Positions 19,801 through 29,452 of a stretch of DNA of 64,000 bases are shown piece by piece (the first letter of the stretch is position 1; every line of letters begins with the position of its first letter). The notes under the pieces are model-generated. The model ran no database searches. It saw nothing but the letters and a program-made list of their open reading frames with translations, and had not been told where the DNA came from. The DNA comes from Amphibalanus amphitrite (taxonomy: Eukaryota > Arthropoda > Thecostraca > Balanomorpha > Balanidae). The position numbers and the translations under genes were made by a program. Location of the stretch: the NCBI RefSeq assembly GCF_019059575.1, contig NW_024882312.1, positions 62,001 through 126,000 on the forward strand, read 5' to 3'.

Positions 19801-20604
19801 GATATATGTAACTTACGAAAGAAAGAATTAATGACAGTTAATGAAATTTCACAAAAATTTGGTGTGCACCCAATGGTTTCAGCGGCAATAAAAAACGCAG
19901 TGCCAACCGCTTGGAGCAATAAAATACGAAACCTTCAGAGAAGTGTCAATGCAACATCTATAGAACAGTTGCAAAATTCATCTAAACCAGCAAGATGGGC
20001 ATACTCCAAGTTATTAGAACAAGTATTAGATACTACTCGGGGTGAAAAATCGCACACAAAGTGGGAAGCAGAGCTTGAAGGTGGAAGGCGGCTGAATTGG
20101 CCTGCTATTTACGCACGATTGCATTACGCTGTTGAAGATGTTAATCTAAAATGGTTGAATTACAGATGCATAAAAAGAATTTTACCAACAAACAAACTTC
20201 TTTTTACTTGTAACATCAAAGATACGGATCGATGTACGTACTGTCACCAGGTGGAAACAATTGGACATTTATTCTGGCATTGCCACCGAGTAAGGGCTTT
20301 TTGGAGCAGTATTGGTGAGTTATTTAACGAGCGCAATATTACATACAAAGTCGTAGTCACCGGTTTTGAGCACAACGATTCCGCGGTCTGCAAGCGCATC
20401 AATACTATTCTTTCATTGGGAAAACAGTTTATATGGTATAAGAGGGAATGCAATAGTCACTTATCTGAGCCCACATTCGTCACTTACCTGTACAACTATC
20501 TTAAAGTAGAAAGGTATGCTTATAAAATAAATGATCGAGAAACGAAATTCAACGATACCTGGGGCTCGCTGTTTTGCGCTTTAGCGGAGCGTGTAGAAAG
20601 GTAA
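16813..20604 (+). CDS. LINE ORF2: endonuclease and reverse transcriptase, intact
   Basis: 1263 residues, uninterrupted. The N-terminal third is an apurinic/apyrimidinic-type endonuclease (ASLNVNGLRG, LLQETHSS, GGDFNF, SRIDFFLVS, TDHKL). The reverse transcriptase contains RPISLLNTFYKIITK, DQEKAYDSVDW, GLRQGCPLS and the catalytic YADD at residues 708-711. The C-terminus has a C-x2-C...H...H/C zinc motif beginning at residue 1141 (CTYCHQ...GHLFWHC). The protein nicks target DNA and copies element RNA onto it. The upstream ATG at 16813 is the first in frame. AT-rich codon use differs sharply from the GC-rich host exons. Confidence 0.95.
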   Translation: MFVSPKLKIASLNVNGLRGCAQRKMPKRRKIFTWFKQKAIDIILLQETHSSESDAQMWLNQWGGSGYFAHGEKNSRGVGILARPNSGIVFSNVFSDDNGRYIILNAEFNGARMTIGNVYAPNHDNPSMLEDFCAKLNDYDDSTIVVGGDFNFCFDLGKDRRSSARIVANNNRNKEVILSLMSEKNLIDIWREINPVKEEYTFIRNNPTSRSRIDFFLVSETLMYSEKRPSAKIVDGYLTDHKLITLSINISNVDIGKGYWKFNNDLLKDDQFVSLIQNRIPEVISSNEQSASSSTILLETTLCVVRGEIIKYVATKKRICLNELKEIEMKINEKQGDNALNGECDELRRKRDEIISDQTEKGIFWNKVRWRAFAEKGSKYFHGITKRNFPKNITREMYINEGNQSTITNKTEEMLEEGKRYFETLFERRIGNESRIDFTEGLSQVTQHDRQTCDADITMEELTRTVFSLKNNTSPGPSGYTGEFYKVFWSELKTLVFATCKEIFSSGVMPSNLKKSVTVLIPKKNKDPRRIENLRPISLLNTFYKIITKLLATRLANAAPNIINVDQTGFLKGRYIGENIRLILDVMQACKNKNIPAILLACDQEKAYDSVDWSYMKKTLKRFGFGRDFCRWIDIIYNGGQDTSCQANVQINGKLSSPYKIERGLRQGCPLSCLLFIICFEPLLERIRKENAIKGLTINGANVKVSSYADDLTIIMDGSELSLNKCMDTFEDFETASGLKLNRHKSQALWLGRNGHLRKPICTQFNIQWPTTPINVLGVKVSNNPNINISEINYNEKFVIMKDKLAPWIGRGLTPYGRVHLLKTELISQLVYVMTVLPAPPKPFIKEVEKLMFKFIWGGKKDKVKRMTLKSKYKGGGLKVPDLALQAQSLKVTWIKRLLDKSHDAKWKGLVTPMLFLNDDITLFHCNTNAKYIKNTVKNTFWEETCIAWNNINGANLSATDQLQNSILWANKDLNIESNANINRKHLIEKGIIRLADICNLRKKELMTVNEISQKFGVHPMVSAAIKNAVPTAWSNKIRNLQRSVNATSIEQLQNSSKPARWAYSKLLEQVLDTTRGEKSHTKWEAELEGGRRLNWPAIYARLHYAVEDVNLKWLNYRCIKRILPTNKLLFTCNIKDTDRCTYCHQVETIGHLFWHCHRVRAFWSSIGELFNERNITYKVVVTGFEHNDSAVCKRINTILSLGKQFIWYKRECNSHLSEPTFVTYLYNYLKVERYAYKINDRETKFNDTWGSLFCALAERVER

Positions 20605-20811
20605 CCGCCTTAGAATATGAAACAAGCACTTTGTGACTAATTATTGTTGTGTGTCACGATGTTTGCGTAGTGCAACATGATGTGTACAGTTTTTTTTTCT
20701 ACGATGGGAAGGGGGAAGGGGCAAATGTCAGGTGTCGATGATACACAATGTTAAAATGACTGTCCCTTGTATGTATGCATATGGTGTTTGTTATATAAAG
20801 TGTTAGTGGAA

Positions 20812-21145
20812 AACGATGTGCGCGCTACAAGCCCCCGCCCCCATGACCCATCCGGGCCAACCCGGGACTGGCCCCTCCTGTGAGGGGCCGGTCGGCCGGC
20901 CGGGCGTGCGGAGCGCCGACCTAGACGGGTCGACGCTTCGCTCGCCCGGTCGGTGGCTAGGGGGCACCGCCCGGGGCTGCTTGCCGGGCGGTGCGGGCGG
21001 GGGCTGGCGGCCCGCCTGGAGCGCCGGGGAGGTAGCCATCAGATCTCCCCGGCTGGGGAGGTATCCCACAGCTCTCCCCGGGGCCGGGACGGCATATGTC
21101 ACGGATTGACACCGTCCCGGCCTGGCCAGGCGGGTCGCCGATGGG
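20812..21145 (+). repeat. 330-bp GC-rich module in the LINE 3'UTR, shared with 44376-44700
   Basis: From CGATGTGCGCG to GCCGATGG this segment is nearly identical to the segment at 44376-44700, apart from a 20-bp insertion near 21092-21110 and about a dozen substitutions. It lies in the 3'UTR of one LINE type here and near the 3' end of a different LINE type there. Its open frame in both places is conserved only as part of the DNA. Confidence 0.85.
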
Positions 21146-21230
21146 AGCACAAAAATGTTTTATGCTTATTTTTGTTTGTGTTTTATGTGAATTGTGTTAA
21201 TAAAATGTATGAAAAAAAAAAAAAAAAAAA

Positions 21231-21246
21231 AACATAGCGCCCAACA
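21231..21246. repeat. Right target-site duplication of the LINE
   Basis: AACATAGCGCCCAACA immediately follows the A tail and matches 14816-14831 exactly. Confidence 0.95.
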
Positions 21247-21877
21247 AATTTTGCCAGTTATAATCCCTGTAGACCTATGGCCAATGGCCATAGCATGAGC
21301 CACCGACATAATTTAGCTGACAAAATGTCTGCTAACATTTCAGAAGGGATGGGGAGAAGCTAGTTAGTCCGCAACGGAAAACGCGCCACGCAACGCTGAA
21401 GCCCGCGAGTGACGATGTGTTATTATGAGTCTAATATATAGAGCGCAGGAGCGACTCGTGCCCGGGCCCTCGCTACCGCGGCCAGTCCAACGCTCATCCA
21501 ACTGATCTACCGGACAGGCATGCCGATAAGTGTTACAGTACCACGAGCCAATATCCGCCGTGACGTGTTGCACAACCCAGAGTCCCCACCGGCTGTTGCA
21601 ACCAAGCCCGCGTACCCGTACAGTTGACAACCGCTCTGCTGTGGCGTGCTACACGTCTGTACGGCTCATATACCAGCGCGCTGTGGAAGTCTGCCACCCG
21701 GTGTAACTTCCCCATTCTCCCCGCCCCGTTATTTGGAGACACGCCGTGTCTTGCCTTCGTGTGGCAGAGCGACCCCCGCCAGCAGTCCCCTCTCTCCCTT
21801 ACCCCAGTCCCACCCTGTCAGACACTGCGGGCTCCACGGCGGGTGGTGTATTGGTTCGTAACGGTCTGACACGGTGA
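21247..21877. other. Spacer between LINE and RpL13 3' end
   Basis: Includes the RpL13 3'UTR (minus strand). A variant poly(A) signal AATACA on the minus strand at about 21848-21853 lies roughly 25 nt past the stop codon; this is the only candidate seen and is tentative. Nothing else is recognisable. Confidence 0.35.
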
Positions 21878-21991
21878 TCACTTGCCCTTGGCGGCCTTCT
21901 TGGCTGCCGCCTTTCCGGCGATCTCCTGATCCTCGGCCGCCTCCTTGGCGCGCTTGGCACGGAGACCCCACATGCGCGCTGTGGCGCGACT
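21878..21991 (-). CDS. RpL13: RpL13 last coding exon
   Basis: 114 nt after acceptor GTTCCAG. Codes [20 protein letters not shown] and a Lys/Ala-rich end, then TGA. The family has [20 protein letters not shown] here. Confidence 0.95.
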   Translation of the reverse strand, partial: SRATARMWGLRAKRAKEAAEDQEIAGKAAAKKAAKGK

Positions 21992-24900
21992 CTGGAACAC
22001 GAGACACCGGCCCGGTCAGCCACGGTCGGCGGGAGGGAGCGGACAGCGGTAGAGAGGGGCGAACAGATAGAACAACCAGACATTACTGACTGTGAGGGCG
22101 GTAAGCAGCGGGCGAGCCAAAACAGGCACGACACGGGAAGGCTGTATCAGTTTTAAAGGGACTATCCCACCTTCTAAAATGTTGTTAAAACCAGTTAAAT
22201 TGTGCCCAACTTTATAGATTGGATGACCAGGAACACGGTTCTGGCATTTATTTTTCATTAAACATCTTAGGCTTCCCATATTCCAAACACAAACTTTCAA
22301 ATATGTGACGTCACAGCCCAAATTTACCTCCTTCCCCAGGCCACATTACTGCCATAAAGCTGATTCTTTTTACTCTGTAGGCACCACAACAAAGTTCAGA
22401 CCAAGTTTTAAGCGATTTTTCAACGAACAAACCCATTTAAATCAGAATGACTAAACGAGGTGACGTCACACTAACGGTCGCTCCATGTTGAAGATAGGGC
22501 CTTGCACAAGGCCCATTTTCAAATGAAGGAAACGAATTTCTTCAACACCAAGAGGCCGCGGGGGTTGCAACCTAGATAGATAGTGGTTTCTGAACCTCGC
22601 CGCAAACTTGGCTATCTCAACTCAAACCCCATGTTAAAGATGGGATAGTCCCTTTAACCCAGCTTCAAACACGAACAGAATTATAAAACATCGGTAATAA
22701 TACGTTCCACGGAGATGTAAATGCATCCCCCTCCCGGAAAAAAGAAACATAAAAATGTTACTATATATTAATCCGCGAGTAGGTAGAACAAATCTTTTAA
22801 ACGTCGAGCCGATAGGCGAGACGTTTAAAAGATTTTCCTACCTACGAGCGGTTTAATAATTTTATCCCGTACCGCCGGTATCTTTCGGGAGCTTAAAGGT
22901 AAAAAATACATTTTATACAAAAATACGACATATTTCAGCAGAGCCAGAGACAACGAGAAGCAGAGACGGATGAAGCTTTGAAAAACGGTCCAAACAATGT
23001 GATCAGTCTGAAATTGACAGGTACATTGAAGATGAAGTCCAAAATAGAACTAAAAAGGAAAAGGAAAATGATGTTTAATTGCGTTTCCCTGCACATGGGG
23101 GAGAGTGGGGTAAGATGCCCAGGGTGGGTAAGACGCCCCACCCCCTCTAGCGGCGAAACAAAGAATCGAGCCCGGAAATTAATGTTCTTAGCGTAAAGCG
23201 GATTAAGCCTGCCTTGTTAACTGCACAAAAATTTCCGAAGCTCAGTTGGGCAACAGCTGGATGGTGAGTGCATGTTTTTTTATTTGATGCTTTCAAAAAA
23301 TATTTTGGTGTCAAAACATTGTAAATATCAAAGAAGGTAGATAATTTTTGCGTCCCTTGCCATAGTCGTGATACATTAACATGCGTGTACTGTGTCCAAA
23401 CAGTTTGTTTCAGGGTGTAGTTTTATGGCTAACAAATTGTACTGATTTAACGTTACCTCGGCACCTTGGGGTAAGATGCCCCCTGTCCTGATGGGGAAAG
23501 ACGCCCCCCTAAATCCGTAGGCTGTCCTTCAAGCAGCCCGTCAAATAATTTATTACATGCTTGTGATGAGAGACAAAAGCCGATCTGGGACTATTGAGAG
23601 TCCAGCACGGTCGGGTGCTCCCCATGCCGGTCTCTCGGCCCACACAGCGACTTTTTGGGCGGCATCTGACTCTGAGAGCCCTCACGACGGCCTCTGTGGG
23701 CCCGATTATTGGCTCCAGGGCCCCTCACGACATCCTTTGAGGGCTCCCACGTTGGCTCCACGGGTCGCGCTGGCATCTGAGGTCCCCACGATGGGCTCGA
23801 GGGCCCTCAAGCATCATGAAGACCTATAAAGGCCCCACAGTGGTCTCCGAACGCCACCACGGAGGCTTGTTTGGCCGCGCTGGACTATGATGGCCCTAAC
23901 AATGACCTCTGAAGCCCCTTACGACCACTTTTGAGGGCCCTTACGATGACGTTTGGTGTCTACTGCAGGCTCGAAGGGACTACTGATTCGTTCAGGCGAT
24001 TCACGTGCCCATTTATGTCACTTATAGTGCAGGGGGCATCTTCCCCAACGCCAGGGGGCGTATTTCCCACCCTGTGGGGTAAGATGCCCCCTTTCACTTC
24101 TTCAAGAAAATGCTTAATAGCAAAAAATGTTATCATATTTCAGGCACGATAGTGTGATATTTTTGGAGAAAAATGATGTCGGCTTCCGTTGAAACTCCAA
24201 GTTTTTGCTTTGCGATCGTCATTTTCGAATTATATTTGACATAGTAAAACCCTGGGCATCTTTCCCCACTCTCCCCTACTGGTAAAAATAACGAGACGGT
24301 TAAATGGCAGAAATGTCTACTAGACGTTTAACAGTTTGTTAATCGTCACTAGACATTTAACAAATCAGTTAAACGACATCTGATAATTTTCTCTCTTTGC
24401 ACGTGGAGCAATTGTACACTGTCTACGGTGCGAGATAGTATTTGAATAACACAATATCGATCAGATTCTGGGCAACTAAATTGGTCTAGTGTCATATAAA
24501 TTAACCATCCATCCAAAACAAATAATACATCTGGCAAAAAAAAAGACAACTAGACCGCAGCCGTTCACCGAGTGTAATATCCGTTGCCCAGCCCCCATAC
24601 CAGCTGACCACCGCCGACATCCCGTCACTCACCCTGCGGAGGGTGTTGAAGGCCTGGAACTTCTGGTCGTCCTCGGTGATGGCCCGCGAGGTGACGCGCA
24701 GCTTGCCGGAGCGCCGCGACGGCAGCGGCATCAGCTTGCCCTTCAGCTGACTGGCCAGCTTCAGCTCCTCCTCCTGCAGACAAGATGCGCAACAGACTGT
24801 CAGATCGCAGGTGTTTGAATGGACTTTGGGTGAGCCGACTACTGAGTTCATCTTCCCCCAATTCAGACGGCAAGCATCGGACGTGCGCTTAAGACTTGAT

Positions 24901-27900
24901 AACGAGTGCGCAAACATTGTAACAGTAACAGCCACGATAAATTTTGACGTCTGAATATAATCCTGCAGAGATCCATAATTGGCACTCGGCCATAAAGTTG
25001 CACGTGTGCATATGGCCGGTGGCACAAGTTGCACGTGTGCCACCATTATGCAAACAGCACGAGGAAAGTAACGCATTCAAATCTGCTTTTAAAACGGCTT
25101 ACTGTCAAGAACAAGGGCATCAAACGATCTCGAGGTAACTACGTCGATTGCAAATCCACTACTGTGGACGTCAAACCGCGTGGGACGCGACTTTTTCGCA
25201 ATAACTTTTGAATACGTTGCCTCTCAAGAACGAAACTTCGGCAATGGACGTTTCAGACCCCGGCCTAATTTTTATTACAAAGGTTTTTCAATGTCCGATC
25301 AATATTTAGGGCACTTCCCGTTCACTCGTAATGCTAAGTGAAATATCAGCCCGGATGGCGGCTATCGTCAGGCTGCTCGCGAAGCCCCGCCTACCAACTA
25401 CGAATTCCCTGCCATCTACCGTTCAGACACGACTGCCATCTGTCGGTCGATCCTCACTCAGAACCGGTTCTGCATGCTGTGTGCGTCGGGTCTCAGATGG
25501 GCGGACATCTCGAAACCGAGATTGTTCAGTATGGCCTTTTACCAGGTTTTTTAATCCGAGAAAAAACCGAGATTGTTCAGTATGGCCCTTTACCAAATTA
25601 ACTATACGAATTATTGACTTAGCAGCAGGGATGCAGAGCCTTGAAAATTTGAGTCAGCTCCAGCTCCGGCTCCGGCTCCGAGTAAAATGGCTATACGGCT
25701 CCGGCTCCGGCTCCCACTCAGGGCAAAATATGACGGCTCCGGCGGATCCGGCTCCCCACCGGCTATGCGTACCGGTGCATTATGGAAACATTTAAGTTGG
25801 GGCATATTGGGGCTTGGCAGGATAACACGAAGTGTACTAACGTTCCTGGCGGTTTGATATCTACAAGAACCTAAAATTAAAATTTTAATTAAAAAAATTA
25901 ACTTGACTGTGTAAATATATTATATTATTATGTATCTCGTATTTCGTATTATTATGTATCGTATTCAGCCCGTATTTTTTGTTTAATAAACTTGGTTATG
26001 ATGATGATGATGATGATCTCATTTACGTAGGTAATTACGTTGACAAACTTATTAAATAATCATTTAATTATTTTCTGTTATTCTTAAATCATCGTAATAT
26101 TTGGCGTACGCGTATATTCTTCATATCTGGGTGACATTCTAAGCGAGTCGAGAAAATATTTCATTGATAGAAGTGCGAACAGTCAACACAAGCATGAATA
26201 ACGTACGCCATGCGGCTGGGTGTGTTGGCAGGAAGCACCGCGTACCAACCCCTACGGACCGCGACTGACCGGTCTCGGGTCAGGTAGCGCCTCAGGCAAC
26301 GGCCAGCCGAGGCGGAGCTTAGCTCCAACGTCACACTATGGCTCCGCCCCTTGTGGAGTAGCCTCTGCTCACCGAGAGAGTTTCAGGAGCAAAATTTAAC
26401 ATTACGAGTGAACGGGAAGTGCCCTAAATATTGATCGGACATTGAAAAACCTTAGTAATAAAAATTAGGCCGGGGTCTGAAACGTCCATTGCCGAAGTTT
26501 CGTTCTTGAGAGGCAACGCATTCAAAAGTTATTGCGAAAAAGTCGCGTCCCACGCAGTTTGACGTCCACAGTAGGTAATAAGTAGGATAAGACGACAGAG
26601 AAACAAACGGAAACATACCGACTCAAGGGTAAATAAAGAAAAAGAATAACGCGGAAGCATACATACCAGCAATAAAGCAAGGCTGTTAGCCAAAGGAAAG
26701 GAAAATATCTTGATGTGATAAAAACGCCTAACACCTCAATTGCAGCAGTATGATACTGCGTGTACTCGCCACTCACCGAGCTGTCTCCCTTCTTGGGCTT
26801 GTTGGCCGTCTTGGGGAAGAGGATCAGCTTGCTCTTGTACTCCTTGAGCCGGCGCACGTTGCCCTGCATGGCCTCGACCGACTTGTTGCGGCGTCGGTGG
26901 TCCACTGTGATGCCGATGGTCGGCGCCAGCCTCTTGGGGATACCGGCGGCCTGTCGGCGAGAGGTACACGTGAATCCGGGCACAAATAAATCACACCGCG
27001 TCGTGACAGTATCTCGACTAAATCTTACCAGCATTGATATGATCTGTGTTAATGGTGCAGAATTAATTAATGTTGATCTGTGTCTTGAGGGTGAATGTTC
27101 AGTGCATGCTTAACAGTTAATGGAAATCTAAAAAAAAAAACGAAATTAGCTATAGCATGCACACAATCAGCCGAGGTTGCCCTGTTAGGTGATTTGGGGG
27201 TTGTGTTGATGATGTTTTAGGGGTTAAGGACACCTGTCCTGGACTGCAGTGGTCATTGGTGCGCATTCAATAGGAGCAACTGGAGAACACCTCGCCATAA
27301 AGTTATGACATGGTATCACTGGTGCCGTCTCAAGCCAGCACTGCTCTCTTTAGCCAAAAACAAAGTGCAAAAACTGTTATAAGATACCTCACATTTTTTA
27401 ATATAATAAGTGACTCTTGAGAACTAAGCAAGCTGGAGCAGCATCTGCCTAATTAATATCAATGGCCTGTAAAAGCACAATACTCTGGCTTGCTAGCAAA
27501 CTTACAAAACTCAAGTCAATGTTCAAAGAAAATAAAACTGACAATATTTGACAAAACACCTGTCCCCATGCCAAAAATACAATAGCTGTGAAAACTGGTA
27601 TGCATACATCATACAATCTCAATAAACAAACTTATCACAAATAGCAATCAAATACAACACATCCCTCTACCTAACCTTGTCACTTAACCATATCTAACAC
27701 TTGACTAACAATAACAACGAGCACCTTGACCTACACAATCTCAGTACTGTCTGTGTGGTCATTTCCCTCTTTTGCACTCTTTAAAAACTGAAGAAATTAA
27801 AAAAAAATCATGAAAAGAAAGAACACATCCTTCTAAGGTACCTAGAAAAGATCACATATATATATTTATGATACTTTTTACACAAAACATTTATAAGTTA

Positions 27901-29097
27901 CACCCAACCGCTCGTTGAGTCAGATAGGGTTATGTGGTATGTAAGTAGATTTAGGTTGGAGGTTAGGTTGTAGGGAAGGTTGTAGGTTGGGTATTAGTAG
28001 AGCAGATGTCACAAGAAGGTTTTACAACCAAGGAGAGGCGCTATGCCTGGAGGTACTTCTTTCTAACAAAACCTAAACAAACCTAACCTAACCTGACCTA
28101 ACCTACAACATACAACCTATAAACCTACAACCTAAAAAACTACAACCTACAACCTACAAACCTACCCTACAACCTACAAACGTACAGCGCCTCTCCTTGG
28201 TTGGAAAACCTTCATGTGGCATCTGCTCTACCAATGCCGGTAGGTTGTAGGTTATGTTGTAGGTTGGTAGGTTAGTAGGTAAGGTTAGGTTAGGTTAGGT
28301 TAGATAAGGTTTTTATTTCGGCTTGTATTGTATCTATATTTAGCATTGAATAAATGTATGAACAATTTTCTAGGTTGATACATGGTTTGTGACAATATGG
28401 TATGGTTTTTATTCAATTTTGAGCCCAGGGTGCAAGAGAGATTTGACTGTCTGTGTGCATCATCCTCTAAAGGCTAGTTTGCCGCACTTTTCACAAGCAT
28501 TTATAAGGTTTTCTTTCCTTTTACTCTTATTCTACAAATCCATTCACGCAAATCTCATTGCACAATGCACATCAATGAGCAATCATAAAAATAATAACAT
28601 TGAGGCTATGGTACAATATTTGTCTTAATAATTTCAGCTTAACAATTATGGTGTAAGTCAAGTGAAAAAAATTTATCACATAAACAAACATACCTTCAGC
28701 TCCTCCAGAGTGAACCCACGGCCAGTCCTCTGCTTGGTGTTGTAGCGGAATGTGGGGCAGCGAACTACAGGCTTCAGCTTGTTGGCAGGCCTGGGGGCCA
28801 TTTTCCTGGCCTTCTCGACACGCTTCTCATGCCTCCTGATTTTCCGGGCAGGCTGATTGAACCAGCACTTCACGTGCTCCTGCCACTTCTTGTGGAAGTG
28901 CCCGTTTGGCACCACGTTATTCCTTTTGGGCGCCATGGTGACACTGTAAGATAGAAAAGAACAGCGAGCCGCAATGAAACTATTCAACCTGGCTAATAAA
29001 TCACTCTGAAACCACACAAAGAGCACCTAACAACACAAATTACGGAAATATGTCCAAAATGTAACCACACTCACCCGTAAACACACGAGAAAGGAAG
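21878..29097 (-). CDS. RpL13: Ribosomal protein L13 (eL13), complete
   Basis: A structural protein of the large cytosolic ribosomal subunit. Coding exons on the minus strand are 28936-28694, 26950-26777, 24773-24633 and 21991-21878. All are in phase 0, giving 223 residues (human protein 211). The protein starts [18 protein letters not shown] and has [31 protein letters not shown] and [17 protein letters not shown], all characteristic of eL13. It ends in a Lys/Ala tail. Stop TGA is at 21880-21878. A noncoding exon 29097-29075 splices (GTGAGT; acceptor TTACAG) to 28943, seven bases before the ATG. Introns are unusually large for a ribosomal protein gene and packed with transposons. Confidence 0.97.
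22157..22653. mobile_element. TTAA-flanked miniature element, family 2 (copy 1)
   Basis: TTAA at 22153-22156 and 22654-22657 flank ends AGGGACTATCCCA and, reverse-complemented, AGGGACTATCCCA. TTAA duplication is the hallmark of piggyBac-type transposition. It shares internal words (TGGCTATCTCAACTCAAA, TGACGTCAC) with 34413-34901. Lies in the last RpL13 intron. Confidence 0.8.
22768..22856. repeat. Imperfect hairpin in RpL13 intron
   Basis: Arms of about 37 bp. TAATCCGCGAGTAGGTAG... pairs with ...CTACCTACGAGCGGTTTA, and the inner arms AATCTTTTAAACGT / ACGTTTAAAAGATT pair perfectly around a loop of about 12 bases. Probably a small foldback transposon remnant. Confidence 0.65.
23098..24276. mobile_element. 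1.2-kb inverted-repeat element with GGGGAGAGTGGGG ends
   Basis: 28-bp ends (23098-23125 and 24249-24276) match with one difference and begin GGGGAGAGTGGGG, then AAGATGCCCAGGGT. The word GGGGTAAGATGCCCCC also recurs inside, at about 23469 and 24077. The middle (23590-23960) is a degenerate run of about 30-35 bp units with words such as GAGGGCCC and CCTCTGAGG. No coding frame. No target duplication could be settled. Confidence 0.65.
24633..24773 (-). CDS. RpL13: RpL13 third coding exon
   Basis: 141 nt, phase 0, between TCTGCAG and GTGAGT. Codes [17 protein letters not shown] through [16 protein letters not shown]. It matches the family's EELKLATQL and TEEEKNFKAFASLR segments. Confidence 0.96.
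25159..26574. mobile_element. 1.4-kb element with ~175-bp terminal inverted repeats
   Basis: The left arm (25159 to about 25336) is the reverse complement of the right arm (about 26400-26574), beginning CTACTGTGGACGTCAAA with very few differences. The interior contains a GGCTCC-rich patch (25660-25760), an AT-rich stretch and a short GAT run near 25999. No transposase frame, so non-autonomous. Lies in an RpL13 intron. Confidence 0.8.
26777..26950 (-). CDS. RpL13: RpL13 second coding exon
   Basis: 174 nt, phase 0, between CGACAG and GTGAGT. Codes [17 protein letters not shown] through KKGDSS, the core eL13 block. Confidence 0.96.
27116..27990. other. AT-rich RpL13 intron sequence
   Basis: Ordinary AT-rich intron DNA with no coding potential. 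A search by eye for box C/D snoRNA signals on the minus strand found nothing convincing. Confidence 0.4.
27950..28312. repeat. Foldback repeat with AACCT/TTAGG telomere-like filling
   Basis: AGAGCAGATGTCACAAG...CAACCAAGGAGAGGCGCT (27999-28042) is mirrored as AGCGCCTCTCCTTGGTTGG...TGGCATCTGCTCT (28185-28230). Between the arms lie AACCTAACCTAACC and ACAACCTAC words. Outside them the complementary TAGGTT, TTAGG and GTTGTAGG words appear (27950-27990 and 28235-28312, including four TTAGG in a row). One arm recurs at 60682-60755. Confidence 0.8.
28694..28943 (-). CDS. RpL13: RpL13 first coding exon
   Basis: Acceptor CTTACAG, then TGTCACC and the ATG at 28936-28934. Codes 81 residues ending in [10 protein letters not shown] at donor GTATG. 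The start was chosen by the conserved eL13 N-terminus. Confidence 0.96.
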
Positions 29098-29099
29098 AC
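29075..29099 (-). promoter_or_regulatory. RpL13: RpL13 TCT-type initiator and 5'TOP exon
   Basis: The minus strand reads GTCTTCCTTTCTCGTG. This is a pyrimidine tract fitting the TCT initiator and 5'-terminal oligopyrimidine start used by animal ribosomal protein genes. Transcription would start at the C at 29097. The exon ends ACGG before GTGAGT at 29075. The start is predicted from the motif and from the splice site that follows it. Confidence 0.65.
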
Positions 29100-29100
29100 A

Positions 29101-29452
29101 GGGTTGCCATTTGCAGAAAACATCACTCAAGAATCTCTTTAAGAATATTTCCGTAGTTAGCCGGTAAATTACTTGAATTTTACGTTTTATATATTTTGTA
29201 TGAATCAAAAATAAATCATAGAATTTTTAATTAAAATTTTTTCATAATGATCAATAGTAGACCACTAAATTAAAATGTATATTATGGCATTCATTCCTTC
29301 GCTTTACAGCATCAGATTCAGGACACAGGAAGATGAAGATGAGTATTTTTTCCCAGGGACTTGATCCCCATACCGGTGCCTTATCTTCAAAAATTGCCCT
29401 AGGGTGCGGCCGAATACCCCTTCTTCCAGCCCTCGTGATTATTCCTGCTCAA
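29101..29452. other. Upstream of RpL13
   Basis: AT-rich then mixed spacer. It contains the likely RpL13 upstream region; no core promoter motif other than the TCT initiator was recognised. Confidence 0.35.

Larger units (their letters stand above)
14832..21230 (+). mobile_element. Full-length L1/Tx1-like LINE
   Basis: A 6.4-kb non-LTR retrotransposon. Order: 5'UTR (14832-15034), ORF1 with one frameshift (15035-16203), linker, intact ORF2 (16813-20604), 3'UTR with a 330-bp GC-rich module, AATAAA at 21199-21204, and a pure A tail (21212-21230). Identical 16-bp duplications flank it. Uninterrupted ORF2 and a perfect duplication point to recent insertion. The apurinic-type endonuclease, the reverse transcriptase and the CCHC-like C-terminal zinc motif place it near the L1/Tx1 group; the exact clade would need a tree. 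Confidence 0.95.

Noticed and set aside
26951..28693. Intronic snoRNA in RpL13
   Set aside because: Ribosomal protein introns often host snoRNAs, but no convincing C/D or H/ACA box pair was seen on the minus strand.
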